A DNA stretch of 64,000 nt from Pseudoips prasinana (Eukaryota > Arthropoda > Insecta > Lepidoptera > Nolidae). Below the pieces are notes generated by a model, which was given only the letters and a program-made list of their open reading frames with translations, was not told the origin of the DNA and ran no database searches. A program made the translations under genes and the position numbers. Location: positions 32,028,001 to 32,092,000 of the forward strand of contig OX621255.1 of the NCBI GenBank assembly GCA_951640165.1, in the 5' to 3' direction. This document shows, piece after piece, positions 1 to 11,094 of this stretch; the first letter of the stretch is position 1; each line of letters begins with the position of its first letter.

Positions 1-170
1 AAAGATAATTAAGTATACAAAAAAGGTTTTGGACGTAGGTCTGCGCCTGTGTCTGAGCAGGCAATATTTTTGCATAAAGCCATAAGTAAACTATACTTGT
101 GGTGTCTAGTATGTACTGTCTAATTAATGTAAACGTGTTACTTGATGGTGTTTCTTGTATTGTGTTTATA

Positions 171-945
171 ATAATAATAAGACTTTATTTTCAGACCAAA
201 TTAGTGTCCAATAAGTTAGTAACAATTTTCTTATAAACTAGTGTTAGTAATAAGTATTTTTAAAATATGTAACCAATTTACCATTCATTGCTGCGTCATT
301 CCATGCGAAGCAATGATTGAAGTAAATACAGTCTAGCCGGCTAGCGATCATGCGATGGATGCTGTTGGTGCTGCCACGTATTCTACGCACCAGAGATGCG
401 CATCTCTTACGCATCGTAGCGTAGAAACAATCTACGCGATGCTCAGCAAACATCCCTGATGCACTACAGAATCGTCGCAGCCCCATCAGCATCCTGAACG
501 CATTATTAAATTGAACTCGGAGGGCACTGTAAGATTTTTGAGTATAGTTAGCCCACAGGCCGCACGTGTAGAATGATGTACAATAAGACCTAAAAAGTGT
601 AATTTTGACTTCTGTCGAACAACGTGCGAACCTGCGAGCTATCATGTTCGCTCGCACTGCCAGTGCCCTCCGTTCCCTCTCGATATCGTCATTGTCCTTG
701 AGGTCAGAGGTCAGCATATGTCCTAGGTACTTAAATTTTGTTACCCTACGAAAAGCTGTATCATTAAGTATAACGTTGGGAAACACGTTACGTGTACTGT
801 TTCCTCAGGCCACAAAGACCATGACTTCACTTTTGAGTGGATTATATTTTAATCCATGTTGCTCGGCATATGTTTCACATATAGTAAGCAGTTTCTGTTT
901 AGAGTAGGTATGTAGTAAGATCAACAGGACTGACATAGTCAAATA
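171..945 (-). pseudogene. Non-LTR retrotransposon RT C-terminal fragment
   Basis: The minus strand encodes the C-terminal part of a reverse transcriptase. A 180-codon open stretch (786 down to 244) contains KYLGHMLTSDLKDND followed by a thumb-like region with Arg- and Cys-rich segments. The same frame continues upstream through one TGA near 806 (residues LLTICETYAEQHGLKYNP are readable), so the copy is broken. It is 5'-truncated. The 3' end lies near 171 at an AATAAAG followed by a TTA-type simple repeat. The YLGH motif after the palm domain is typical of LINE RTs; the clade is not assigned. Confidence 0.75.
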
Positions 946-1452
946 GACTCTAAGTCCCGAAACATATAAGAATAAGAAGACATTGTAACTATAATTAGGA
1001 TAGGCGGAGGTAACTAAATATTATAAATTTTGTTTGACTGACATTAAAAATAAAAAAAATGTAACACCGCCGCCACACGTTCAGACATCATCAATTTAAA
1101 AGAAAAATAATGGCTTTAAGCTAACATCGACCTTACTCACACCCATGATCACGACATAAAAATGTCATTACCGGTATAGAGTATTCTATAAGGTGGACGA
1201 GCATTGCCGTGTTAATCATAAATAAAAATAAAATGTTTAGTTTGTTTACAATATGTGGTAATCTAACATATTATATTTCTGATTACCTATTACCAGAACC
1301 CACCCTAATATGGTATACTTCGCCGATGATTAAGAAATATGAGCATTAGGTTGTTGAGATAAGAATGAAATTGCTATATTAACGCTTCGGCTCTTTGCTA
1401 TCATGAACTAACTAATGGACTGGCGAGCTCACCATATCATGTTTCCTAACAG

Positions 1453-1543
1453 ATTTGGCATCAAACACTGCATGTACACCACAACTCTCGGGGTCAATGA
1501 GGACTACAAAAAGCATGGCTACTACGATAAAATCATAAATAAG
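1453..1543 (+). CDS. GUCD1: GUCD1-like protein, internal exon (first visible)
   Basis: This is an internal coding exon of a guanylyl cyclase domain-containing protein 1 (GUCD1, Guanylate_cyc_2 family) homologue. The acceptor is CCTAACAG and the donor AAG|GTAAGC. The first base completes a split codon and the following 30 codons read FGIKHCMYTTTLGVN then DYKKHGYYDKIINK, matching the FGV.HC..T.TLGVD..YK segment of animal GUCD1. It ends in phase 0, which fits the exon starting at 4929. The upstream exons, which carry the conserved HWDCGLAC region in the family, were not found between 1 and 1452 and are presumably upstream of the window. Vertebrate GUCD1 is about 240 residues, with a cysteine-peptidase-like fold; its biochemical role is poorly established. 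Confidence 0.88.
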
Positions 1544-1561
1544 GTAAGCTTTATATAACGA

Positions 1562-1778
1562 ACTAGCTGTGCCCCGCGGTTTTACCTGCGTTAAACTTTA
1601 TAAATTATCACAGCTCCTCCCCCGTATGTGATAGCTTGATAATAAGTAGCCTATATATTGACCCGACCTCTTAGTAATATTCATGCAAAATTTGAAGTAA
1701 ATCCATGCAGTACTTTTTGAGTTTAGCCCGGACATACATACAGACAAACAGACACACAGACAAAAATTATAAAAACTA
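1562..1778 (+). repeat. Repeat A (CTAGCTGTGCCCCGCGG family)
   Basis: This is a copy of a high-copy interspersed repeat that begins CTAGCTGTGCCCCGCGG, runs into TTTACCCGCGTTAAAC, and ends in a cagacaaacagacacacagac stretch. The same body recurs at 17515, 19451, 32722, 42425, 44380 and 50040. It lies in the GUCD1 intron directly after the exon. It may be a non-autonomous retroposon with an RTE-type tail; this is inferred. Confidence 0.8.
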
Positions 1779-2031
1779 AAAGTCCGGTGTGGTAACTAAA
1801 AACCTCATGTAAAAAAAGCTTATGTCCGGAACCAAATGTGGCTAATTACTTACCTACACGTGTTGGATGGCTTGACCAATCTCCAGTGCCCATCAATTCC
1901 AACCATGTTGCCAGGTTATGTGGTAAGTTTTCATCATAACTTAAACGAAGTAACTAAATTCGATAAACGTTCCATAAATCTTCCGTGTACCTGGAATCTC
2001 GACCAGCAGAATTATCAGCACTGCAAGAGTC

Positions 2032-2088
2032 ATCATCATCATGCCAGCCAAAGTGGACGTACCACTGCTGGACAAAAGCCTCCCCAAA
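2032..2088 (-). repeat. LINE-W 3' tip (antisense)
   Basis: Antisense copy of the 3' terminus of a LINE whose ORF ends in QQWTSFG (family LINE-W here). The trace is CACTGCTGGACAAAAGCCTCC preceded by a cat-repeat. It abuts the SINE that follows. Confidence 0.65.
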
Positions 2089-2090
2089 GA

Positions 2091-2330
2091 ATAATAATAA
2101 TATCTCGGGACAATGTCACACAGATCATCCCAGCGCCAAACTAAGCAAAGCTTGTACTATGGGTACCAGGCGACATATATAGACAGATAAATACTTAAAT
2201 ACATAGAAAACATCCATGACTCAGAAACAAATATTCGTGCTCATCACACAAATATTTGCACTTACCGGGATTCGAACCCAGGACCACCAGTTTCGTAGGC
2301 AGGAGCACTACCAACTAGGCTACGGCGACC
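2091..2330 (-). mobile_element. SINE-1 copy (tRNA-headed)
   Basis: Complete minus-strand copy. Its 5' head (right side) contains a pol III B-box-like GGTTCGAATCC. The body contains CCATAGTACAAGCTTTGCTTAG, and the 3' end is an ATT-repeat. It is one of five copies in the window (12345, 23957, 35698, 43533). Confidence 0.85.
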
Positions 2331-2339
2331 GTCAATAAT

Positions 2340-2420
2340 AATGGACATATAATGGTCAACGCTGCTGCCCGTTCTCTGGTTGGGATTCCCTCGATCGATT
2401 TATCACGGGATGAGGTGGGT
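2340..2420 (-). repeat. Repeat X fragment
   Basis: Short degraded piece of the repeat seen more fully at 9970 and 50815, recognised by the antisense of CCAGAGAACGGGCAGCAGCG. Confidence 0.5.
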
Positions 2421-2534
2421 TGAAGATATAATAAAAATTAAAATAAAAGCAAAAGTAAAATAAAATAAATAATAATTTTAGTTGTCTGTTCTATTAAATC
2501 TAATCCAAAAAAATTTCAAAACATAAAAATCAAT

Positions 2535-4456
2535 AATACCTACACCAGTGGCATAGAGGAGACCACGGAATCCCTACTTAATTCGCTCATACCTGATGAT
2601 AGTTCCTTGAACGATAATGACTACCACAAGCAGATTAGACAGTGGGCAAACAATCCACCCGCTACGTATATGTCTAGTCTTCTTACAATTAATGAGTTTA
2701 TGAATACTGTGAAATCGCTACCTGTTAACAAAGCTTCGGGTGAAGATAAAATATCCAACAAAATGATAATAGAAGCCACAAAACAATCCGGTGATTCAAT
2801 ACTAAAAGTTTTAATCGTTGCATATCTGAAGGGACTTTTCCGCGTACTTGGCGCAGCGGTTTTATTCGTATTATACCGAAAAATGGCGATAAACTGCCTG
2901 AAGACCCTAAGTCATATCGACCAATAACGTTACTACCTTCCTTAGGCAAGCTTCTAGAACGACTTATCGTACCGCGATTGCTACCGGGAGGACCAAAATT
3001 TCACGGAAATCAATTTGGTTTTACTGCGGGTAAATCGACAGTGGACGCAGCTATCTCAGTGTGGAAAGCTGTAAACTCGTCCGAATGTAAATACGTTTTG
3101 GCCATATTCCTAGATATTTCAGGGGCGTTTGATAATACTTGGTGGCCAATTTTGTTACAAAAACTTAAGTTACGCGGTTGTTACAGTAATATATATTCGA
3201 TAATCACATCTTATTTTGTACATGGCTCTGCAACTCTTAAGCTTGGTCACTACAGAGTCACTAAATCGTTAACCATGGGTTGCCCCCAGGGCTCAGTGCT
3301 CGCGCCGTATCTCTGGAACTTGGGTTTTGATGACTTCTTGACATTACCCTTGCCATCACGCTGCTCTCTAACGGCATATGCCGACGATGGCCTCTTACTT
3401 ATACAGGGTAACTCCAGGAGAGAGTTGGAAAATCTGGCTCAAACTTGCTTAAGTATGATAAGTGAATGGGGTAAAAGAAATCGCCTTACATTTGCTCCTC
3501 ATAAAACCTACCAACTCCTTCTTAAAGGTGAACTAAAATGTCCCCCGAGCGTAAAACTTAATAATGTTACTGTAAAACGCAAGATATCAACGTGTTATTT
3601 GGGTTTAGTTTTAGAAAAGAATTTCTCGTTTATAGAACATATTAAATCAGTTGGGGAAAAAGCTAAGCGAAACTTTTTTGCACTCACAAGGATATCGACG
3701 GCAACCTGGGGCCTCTCTTTTAATACTCTTAAAATCATTTACGGGGCAACCTATCTTGGGTGTATATGCTACGGCTCACCTGTGTGGGCTGATAGGGCTA
3801 CCATCGGAGCTGCTCGCCGTAAATTACTGCAAAGCCAGAGGTTGGCGCTGATATTTCTGTGTAAAGCCTATAGAACAGTAAGCACAGAGGCCCTACCTGT
3901 CCTAGCGGGTGTACTTCCGGTTGATCTTGAAGTTCAAAGACGAGCAGCGATGTATTATTCTACGCGCGATAATTTAGAAAATGATTTCTTATCATTACGC
4001 GACCGTACGAAAATAACCAGGCTATTTATGCCAATAGCTGACTTAAATAACGAACTACTAAATGAATGGCAATGTAGATGGAATACCTCAACCAAGGGTC
4101 GCCATCTGCACCAGTTCATTCCAGACGTACGCGAACGGTTAAATAAAACTTGGCTAATCATAGACCATTGTGTTGCACAATTTCTTACCGGACACGGCAA
4201 TTTTAAAAGTAAATTGTATAGTTTCAAATTAGTATCTTCACCAATCTGTCTGTGCTCAACATCCAGTAACGAATATGAACAAACTGCTCACCACATCCTG
4301 TGGGAGTGTGATCTCTGGCAAAATCAGCGTGATATTATGTTAAATAGCTTGCAAACAATTTCTGGAGTAGTTTATTATATGGATCTTGTAGCAACAAGGA
4401 ACAACTTCCGTGCGTTTAAGCGCTTTTGCCATACCTACTATTGGAATCAAATATAA
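2535..4456 (+). pseudogene. Reverse transcriptase ORF of the R1-like element
   Basis: The open frame from about 2535 carries the RT N-terminal region (SLPVNKASGEDKISN). It then shifts frame near 2820-2830; the next frame continues with PKSYRPITLLPSLGKLLERL and stays open to the stop at 4456. RT landmarks are FLDISGAFDNTWW, GCPQGSVLAPYLWN and the catalytic YADD at 3377-3388. The C-terminal end has a CLCS...HHILWECD zinc-knuckle pattern near 4240-4310. The long open frame with one frameshift indicates a fairly young but dead copy. It encodes the polymerase of target-primed reverse transcription; the R1 clade is inferred from motif style. Confidence 0.88.
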
Positions 4457-4790
4457 CAGCTCACTTAGGACCCCTAAATTGATCTTCGGTGCTTTTGCAG
4501 CTGGCTTCTCTAGTTGCAATTCTCTCGTTTTATGAGGCTATAGTCTCTTTACATCTTTCTGTCTCCCGCTTTGCTCTGGAGGGAAGTGGAACAATTCATT
4601 TTCTAACTCCTCCTTTTATTTCTTGCTGACTAAATTCGTTGCGGGATCCAAGACAGTAAAAGCGATTCCCCGGGATATGTCTGAGCCTCACCGCTCAGTG
4701 TCATTTCATTGTGTGCCACTGTTGGTCCTGGCTTACAGGAGTTGCAGTGGTGGGTAAGAGGGAGGGACTAGTCACGATAAAAAAAAAAAA
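2535..4790 (+). mobile_element. R1-like non-LTR retrotransposon, 5'-truncated
   Basis: About 2.26 kb of a non-LTR element, inserted in sense orientation in a GUCD1 intron. It lacks the 5' part (ORF1 and endonuclease), retains RT and a C-terminal zinc-knuckle region, has a 3' UTR from 4457, and ends in a poly(A) run at about 4778-4790. The same 3' UTR recurs antisense at 12831 and in sense at 63820, so this is a repeated family. Confidence 0.9.
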
Positions 4791-4928
4791 ATCTAATCTA
4801 ATTCTAATCTAATAAAATTTTCTAGTGCCTTAATATAATCCTCTCCGCTGCGCTCCTCTCTGTCTGCGCTGGCCCTTAGTGTCCAAAATAATCACGCTTT
4901 AAGAAGACCCAACTTACTTGTTAATCAG

Positions 4929-5116
4929 GACCGAGACCGCGTCTCGCGTCGCTTCGATGAAGCTGTGGCCTCAGGGATAGAGGTCCACAAGCACTCGCTG
5001 TCCCACGAGGAGCTGGTGACACACCTGCGCACTAAAGGTCCCGCAGTGCTGCTGGTGGACGCAGGCTTGCTGGTGTGCGATCTCTGCAAGTTTAACAAGT
5101 TGAAGGCTGAGTTCAG
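4929..5116 (+). CDS. GUCD1: GUCD1-like protein, internal exon
   Basis: Exon of 188 bp with acceptor TTGTTAATCAG and donor TTCAG|GTAAAA. It starts in phase 0, directly compatible with the exon ending at 1543, and ends two bases into a codon. It encodes a helical segment followed by AVLLVDAGLLVCDLCKFN, corresponding to the family's IVLV.SGVLHCDLC core, including the conserved Cys-Asp-Leu-Cys. The high GC content of the third codon positions contrasts with the surrounding AT-rich repeats, as expected for a retained exon. Confidence 0.92.
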
Positions 5117-5170
5117 GTAAAATTGATTTATTTATGTAGTTAACACCTATGTACATACCCCATGGATCGT

Positions 5171-5540
5171 AGTTTCTAGCGGTAGCGTATTCAACCGTAG
5201 ATAATGAGGTCCTGGGTTTAAATCCCGGGTGGGGCCAAAATGTGGTTTTGGGATTTATCCATATAAATAAATTTCTCAGTACCTACCAGTCCGAAGTCTG
5301 GGACTTTCGGGATTACACTCCCGTGCCTCGGAGAGCACGTAAAGCCGTCGGTTCTGCACCTGACCTCTTTCCGGTCGTGTCGCTAGTCGTCCCATCGGAT
5401 CATGAGAGTGATGGAACAGAAAAGTGCTTTTGTGTTTGCGCACACACTTGTCCACTATAATGTGTCCTGCGCAGTTGGCTAATCTCAATTGAGACTGGCC
5501 GCCGTGCTTGAAATTCGGTCTGGAGGACATTATTATTACT
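5171..5540 (+). mobile_element. SINE-3 copy (tRNA-headed, about 370 bp)
   Basis: The head resembles a tRNA (CTAGCGGTAGCGTATTCAACC, then GGTTTAAATCCCGGG). The body contains GAGAGCACGTAAAGCCGTCGG and CCTGACCTCTTTCCGGTCGTG, and the tail is GGACATTATTATTA. It lies in the last GUCD1 intron. Other copies are at 36357, 38408, 42983 and 43852. Confidence 0.85.
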
Positions 5541-5909
5541 AGATGTTTTAAATATGGGTTCAGCTTAGCATGTTATAAATGCTAAAAGGACTAAAAACTG
5601 TTACTAATAATAATAATTTATAAATTATTGAAAACAGAATAATGATAAAACGCCATCTGTTGGCAATAGTCCAATCTAAGTATTATTACCCATCTTAACT
5701 AAGCATGTTTCAGTAAGATGGTGTTGTCGTCTTCATTACGTTGTAAATTTAATGGAGTATCGAATGACTTGCATAAATTGGAATTCAAACTCTATGGTGT
5801 TGGGCCGGAACGGTATCTAAAACAAAAATTATACTAGAAAGATGAGCAAAATAAGCTAATTATAGCTTAACTTAGCTCATCTTACCTTTAACCCCTTAAA
5901 CACTTAAAT

Positions 5910-6041
5910 TGCTAAATAAACAAATAAAATAGAAATATACCTACAAAATTGCGTATCAGTCTAGTGGTTGGATTTCTAGCCAACCACTAGACTGATACGC
6001 AATTTTGTAGGTATATTTCTATTTTATTTGTTTATTTAGCA
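5910..6041. repeat. Perfect 62-bp inverted duplication, 8-nt loop
   Basis: The arms 5910-5971 and 5980-6041 are exact reverse complements by eye around the loop ATTTCTAG. No target-site duplication or transposon motif is visible. It lies within the last GUCD1 intron and could form a strong RNA hairpin in the pre-mRNA. Confidence 0.9.
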
Positions 6042-6440
6042 GTTTTGAAAACTTACAGTTTATTAGTTACACAAATTCCGGAAATAATATACAACAATGG
6101 CCAATTACAAGTTTTCGCAAATAAATAAATTGTAGATATACATATTACAAATATAATAGGATAAACATCATATTACTAAATTACTATATCAAAAATCTAC
6201 CCTGACCACTGCGACTCAAAGAAATTGTTGCACATAGTCTTTTTCAGGTTTGTGACACTAGTGTGAAATATATAAAAAGAAAGAAAGAAATAATTTTATT
6301 TCCATTACAAATACGGAAAATACATTTAATGTGGTACCTATAAATTTTAATCATTATTAATTTTATACGTACTGGTATGAAAAATGGCCCTATCTCAGCT
6401 AGTACTGTCAGAAGTTGACTCTCTGGCATTCAGTGTTTTA

Positions 6441-6575
6441 CAGACGCCAGCACATCCAGCTACCTCAATCTGTCAAATTTCTTTTTTAGATTTTCAAATT
6501 TATCACAAAAAGATAAGATTCACTTTCAATTGGGGAAATTTGACAGATTGGGGTAGCTTGATGTGCTTGCGTCTG
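6441..6575. mobile_element. MITE-T (TA-flanked, CAGACGC termini)
   Basis: 135-bp element with terminal inverted repeats of about 43 bp beginning CAGACGCCAGCACATCCAGC, flanked by TA on both sides. This suggests a Tc1/mariner-mobilised MITE. It is in the GUCD1 intron; sister copies are at 18747 and 39279. Confidence 0.85.
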
Positions 6576-6681
6576 TACAAACGACTTGCCCATATCCAAA
6601 AAGCATTTAGTCTATAGTTGCTTTTGGTGTTAGGGTATGCAATATATGTATGAGACCCAATGAGGTTCCCGCTGTCCCCAG

Positions 6682-6871
6682 GCGCTGCTTCGGCGGCTCG
6701 TACCGCGGCCACTACATCACGGCGGTGGGGCTCGGCCGCGCCAAGCTGCTGTACCGCGACCCCGCGCTGCCCGCGCGCCTGTGCGCCGCCCCCCCGCGCC
6801 AGTTGCAGCGCGCCCGGACCGCCAGCGGCACGGACCACGACGTCATACTCATATATGAGGATTATAGGTGA
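6682..6871 (+). CDS. GUCD1: GUCD1-like protein, terminal exon
   Basis: The acceptor is CTGTCCCCAG. The first G completes the Arg codon split with the exon ending at 5116. The product reads CFGGSYRGHYITAVGLG, then LLYRDPALPARLC, and ends SGTDHDVILIYEDYR, followed in frame by TGA at 6869-6871. This matches the family C-terminus (Y.GHFIV..GYN....F..NPA...R.C, then GTDEDILF.Y), so the stop is the expected end. A weak GTGATA donor overlaps the stop but is not needed. The exon is very GC-rich against an AT-rich background. Confidence 0.92.
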
Positions 6872-7189
6872 TACCATTACGATCTTACACAGATTATATT
6901 TCATTTTGTCCAGACACAAAACCACGTTAAATCCTAATTTATAGGTAATTGTAGTGTAGTTAATACTTGAGTAGTCGCGATGGGGTCTATTAGACCTACA
7001 TATTTAGCTTAACTACCGCTGAACAAAATGTTTTGTGGTGTTATTTATTTCTTTACTTAGGTCATTCACATTGTATGCATAACATTATCAAGAAATGCAT
7101 TGATTGATCAACAGTACCTACACTGTTCTCATGTGTTAAGTATACAGGTATTGATGTTAATTCCATGCTAACCCAATGTTTAAGATAGA

Positions 7190-7195
7190 AATAAA
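7190..7195 (+). terminator. Candidate poly(A) signal of GUCD1-like gene
   Basis: AATAAA lies 319 bp after the stop codon, before the next clear transposon (7327). It is the first canonical hexamer downstream on this strand that I noticed. Confidence 0.5.
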
Positions 7196-7326
7196 GCACA
7201 AAAATAAATTAATTTCAAACAGATATATTTAAAGTTTAAAATGTTGCAAGATATAAAGTTATAGGTTGACACTTCCATAGTATTTTCCGGCGTCCAAATT
7301 GTCTCCAACGGGCAAATACCACACCT

Positions 7327-7579
7327 GGGGCTCTACCGGCTAAGTCGCCAAACATCGAATTCTTATATTGCGTTCAAATAAATAAAGGTTAAAAATGATT
7401 TATGAATCTTTAAATCCGCTTCAACGTTAACAATCGATTGTCCGTCCCCACATGTGGTCATTGTGACTCACATGTGGTCATGGAATCCGATTTAGCGATT
7501 GATTAAGTCATTTTTAACCTATATTTATCTGAACATCATTTAAGAAATCAATGTTCGGCGACTTAGCCGGTAGAGCCCC
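7327..7579. mobile_element. MITE-Q (GGGGCTCTACCGGC termini)
   Basis: About 253 bp with terminal inverted repeats of about 95 bp starting GGGGCTCTACCGGCTAAGTC. A sister copy lies at 49564-49806. Target duplication is unclear. Confidence 0.85.
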
Positions 7580-7609
7580 TGTTAAAATAAATAAAATAAA
7601 TAAAAATAA

Positions 7610-8266
7610 AAAAGGTTTTTATTCACGTAGACTTTAAAAAAGCGCTTGTAAATAGTCAGAACATGTTTGTAGTAATATAGTTGTATACATTAGATATTAT
7701 TTCTAGTAACATAGATATTTAGGTACATCTTGTATGAAAACATTTATAAAATTTATTTTATTACAGAAATGATATTTAGCTAGCTCGTATCAAGTTATTG
7801 TCAAGAGATTATGTTTAATTATCTAGTTTAGGTCTAATATTTTTACTACATAATGTCAATAGTTCTGTCTATATTAAAGGTATTATTATTATGACGGACC
7901 TTGTGTTAATAACGACGGTCGCGCTTTAATGCTACCACCGGATCCAATGCGCCCCAACTGAGAAGACCCAGCGAAACAAACTCAGTGGGTTCATCTACTA
8001 CCGGTTTCAACACGACCCAGTTGAGACGGTCCGGCGAAACATACTCAAGCGGGCATGAACACGGGATTTGGTCCAATTAGAGTAATTATTTAGTAGGCAA
8101 ACACAATATATGCTCGATCGGTTGTCTGAATGCTTATTATTTTAGATTATATTTAGGTATACAAAAGAAAAACTTCGAAACAATAACATTATTCATTTTG
8201 AGACAGAGTCAATAATTTTAAATTAAGTATATGATAGCAATCATTTACAGATAGTTCACGTAACAC
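7610..8266 (-). repeat. Repeat K, long copy 1
   Basis: 657-bp copy, nearly identical to 45682-46338. Read on the minus strand it begins GTGTTACGTGAAC and ends AAAGTCTACGTGAATAAAAAC plus an A/T-rich tail, as expected of a retroposon with an AATAAA-like end. Partial copies share this 3' end but have variable 5' ends, which is LINE- or SINE-like behaviour. No ORF is visible. Confidence 0.85.
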
Positions 8267-8362
8267 ATTATTGACAGTATGTTCATGCAACTGTTTATAT
8301 ACACATAATTATATGGATATATAGTATTATGATTATGTTTTGATATCGCTACATGTATTTTC

Positions 8363-8639
8363 GAAGTTATACTTCTTTTGGCGCGATGGAGAAAAATGAT
8401 GAGAGTGAATTTTTACGATGCGCGCGCACACCGACACCTAAATTTAACAGCATGAAGTTAGTTCTAGGTGGTATGAAAATTGATAACTATGTTCAAGTTG
8501 TATATTCTATTATTTTTATTTAAATAAAATATTTTTGATTAATTTTAATATTTATCGTTAATCACTACTGCATTTTAGTTATTTTTTTTCCATACGCCAA
8601 AGAAGTATAACTTCTAACGCGTGTACATAAGTACACACA
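8363..8639. mobile_element. MITE-G (GAAGTTATACTTC termini)
   Basis: Left end GAAGTTATACTTCTTTTGGCG; right subterminal inverse CGCCAAAGAAGTATAACTTC, followed by ACGCGTGTACATAAGTACAC. The end motif is itself palindromic. An internally shortened copy is at 17645-17829. Confidence 0.8.
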
Positions 8640-9554
8640 TTTTCATTTTTTTAAATACTATCTATATATTACTATAAGAAAAATAATATCTGAATTTAGA
8701 AATGTTTGGATAAATAAGGGACATAAAACTGGGTCTGTTAGACCCGGTAGCGAGTATTTGTGTTATTAGATGGGACCAAGTCTTTAAGTGTTAAATGGCA
8801 CACCATTATATTAAAAAAAAAACCTATCTAACATCGTAAATGTTTATTTCTGATATTTTATTAAGTATATAAAATTACTACTGATTAATTTATGTACGAA
8901 AGAATCGTATGTGATATTTAGCTCTTTGAAGTAAGTGGGTGAACGTTCGACTAAAGAGATTTCTTTTGCATTATACGAGTATTTACGTTGATATATTTTA
9001 TTTTAAAATAGAATATGTACTTAAAATATAATAAAGTTCCACTCAGTTTATAAATAATTATAAGTTCTAATTTATAATTATTTCTAACTTATAACTAATA
9101 ATTATAAGTTCTAATTTATAATTATTTCTAACTTATAACTAATAATTATAAGTTCTAACTTATAATTATTTCTAAAGTGAGTGGTAGTTTTACGCAAATA
9201 ATTTTAAATTTACAAGTAAAACATATTACTTAATTATGGCTTGTAAAGCTATATAAGCTCTCATTGGGAAAATCAATGTAAATGCGACTTCTTTAATTTA
9301 ATGTAAGTTATGTGCTATAAAAATGTTAAGTACACTTATAATTAAACTGAATTTATAAATTATTGCATTTATTATTATTTTAAGTTTATTACTAAGTTAT
9401 TAAATATTTACTTAACTCTAATCAGTAATGATTTATTGAATTATTGAAAAACAGGTATACAATATGTAGGTGTTACATAAAACAGATCAGTCCGCTAAGT
9501 TTTGCCATGAATGTATAATCGGCGACCAAAATTTGGGTTGTTGACATTAAATCT
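8640..9554. other. AT-rich spacer with a 44-bp tandem repeat
   Basis: I see no gene here. Positions 9053-9175 hold about 2.8 copies of a 44-bp unit (AATTATAAGTTCTAATTTAT...), and the unit contains internal inverse copies of ATTATAAGTT/AACTTATAAT. The rest is unremarkable AT-rich DNA. Confidence 0.7.
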
Positions 9555-9860
9555 ATGTCATCATCACATCAGCCGAAAGACGTCCACTGCTGGATAAATT
9601 CCTTCTCCTAGGATCTCCACAATCACCGGTCCTGTGCTGCCCGTATCTAGCGGCTTCCTGTGACCCTTGCAAGGTCTCGGTCCACCTTGTAGGGGCCTGC
9701 CCACGCTGCGTCTTCCGGTTCGTGGTGGCCACTCGAGGACCTTTCTGCCCCAACGGCCGTCGGCTCTACGAACTACGAGCTATGTGCCGCCCACTGCCAC
9801 TTCAGTTTTGAAATTCTTACGGCTATGTCGGTGACTTTGGTTCGCCTGCGGATTTCAACA
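9555..9860 (-). pseudogene. LINE-W C-terminal/3' fragment
   Basis: Read on the minus strand this is a decayed end of a LINE ORF with the pattern GR..VGRPPTRWT..., then a W-R-S-L-G-type segment, ending at a GTCCAGCAGTGGACGTC-type tip and (TGA)n. Several indels break the frame. The same 3' end recurs at 14340, 33430, 46797 and 55129 (minus) and at 18535, 50985 and 53845 (plus). Confidence 0.75.
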
Positions 9861-9969
9861 AATCTTTATATTATTTTTTAATTACACATTACATTTAACA
9901 ACAAATAAAATAAACAAAAAAGTGAAGAAAAGTAGAAAATTCATATTAATACATTACATGTCTATGTCT

Positions 9970-10240
9970 ATGTCATATGCTGTGTGGTGACGGCATAGAA
10001 TATCATCACCCCATCTCATCCCGTGGGTGGCGTAGAAATCTTTCGAGGGAATACCTACCAGAGAACGTGCAGCAGCGTTTTTGTGAACGTTCATTCGTTC
10101 GTTTACTGTGAACTATGACCATCTTACTGCGATCGCCAACCCTTCTGCCAAGCGTGGCGATTGTGGCGTATCTCTCATTCTCTGGGGAGACTTTTGTCCA
10201 GCAGTACTTTGGCTGACATGATTAAAGGTCGTTTAGCCAA
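9970..10240 (+). repeat. Repeat X copy
   Basis: Matches 50815-51048: GCTGTGTGGTGA..., CCCCATCTCATCCCG, ACCTACCAGAGAACG and GCGATCGCCAACCC, ending in a GTCCAGCAGT tip like LINE-W. It has an internal 30-bp insertion near 10090. It is probably a non-autonomous partner of LINE-W. Confidence 0.7.
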
Positions 10241-10261
10241 ATGCATATCAATTATTGAATA

Positions 10262-10500
10262 AATAAAAAACGTTTTTATTCACGTAGACTTTAAAAAAGC
10301 GCTTGTAAAAATTGCCAGAACATGTTTGTGTTAATACAGTTATTATTTCTAGTTACTTATTACAGATATTTAGGTACACGGAATGTTAAAACATTTATAC
10401 AATTTATTTTATAATGGTAGTGATATTTAGCTAGCTTGTATTTAGTTATTGTCAAGGAGATTAGTCAAGTAGGATTTAGTCGAACCTTTATGTAAGTTAT
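10262..10500 (-). repeat. Repeat K, partial copy
   Basis: The 3' end of repeat K (AAAAACGTTTTTATTCACGTAG...) followed by about 200 bp of its body, diverged from the long copies. Confidence 0.75.
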
Positions 10501-10677
10501 TTGGCTTTAGGTTTTATGATAAGGTGTAGTTCCCACAAAATATGAAGAGCAAGGTGTCTACACTTTGATACCTACATCACTATTTAAAAACAATAAATGT
10601 CTAGGAAATACAACTAACTAGTGCTCCGCCCCGGAATTGCATGGCTAGATACATAAAAACATAAATAAGAATTTTAA

Positions 10678-10965
10678 ATGAATAGAGTAATTTTTTTAAT
10701 GAATGCTCAGGATCTTTTCTTGTTATATAATTCATTGCCAAGAGACATTAGAGAATTGCCTTTTAGGTATTTTAAGACAAAACTTCGGACATGGTTGGTA
10801 ACAAATTGCTTTTATACAAAGTCAAAGTATAAAATAATTTATTCCGTAAAAAAAATAAATTTATGTGGAATTGTCATCTTTTTTAACCCTACCGTGCAGT
10901 GCATGACGTGGCAGCTACTGAGAAACACTGCCAGAAAACTCAGCAGGAATCCTTTTTTAAAATAA
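10678..10965 (+). pseudogene. LINE RT C-terminal remnant
   Basis: Open frame containing LYNSLPRDIRELPFRYFKTK and LRTWLVTNCFYTKSKY, the pattern seen at the very C-terminus of jockey/CR1-type LINE polymerases (W/YN.LP..IR....F...LK.WL....FY). Nothing upstream matches RT, so it is a short 3' remnant. Confidence 0.65.
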
Positions 10966-11094
10966 AATAAATGAATATATGACATTTATCTAATAAATTT
11001 ATTAAATTAATATATTTAGTAAATTACTTTATATAGGTACTTGACATTGCTTATTTTATTATTTTTAGATTTAAGCATTATGATTATAAATTGT

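Noticed and set aside
6861..6871. Splice donor TAG|GTGATA ending the GUCD1 exon
   Set aside because: An in-frame TGA overlaps it exactly where the protein family ends, so a terminal exon is simpler.
6503..6925. 140-codon minus-strand frame
   Set aside because: It is the antisense shadow of the GC-rich GUCD1 terminal exon plus MITE-T.
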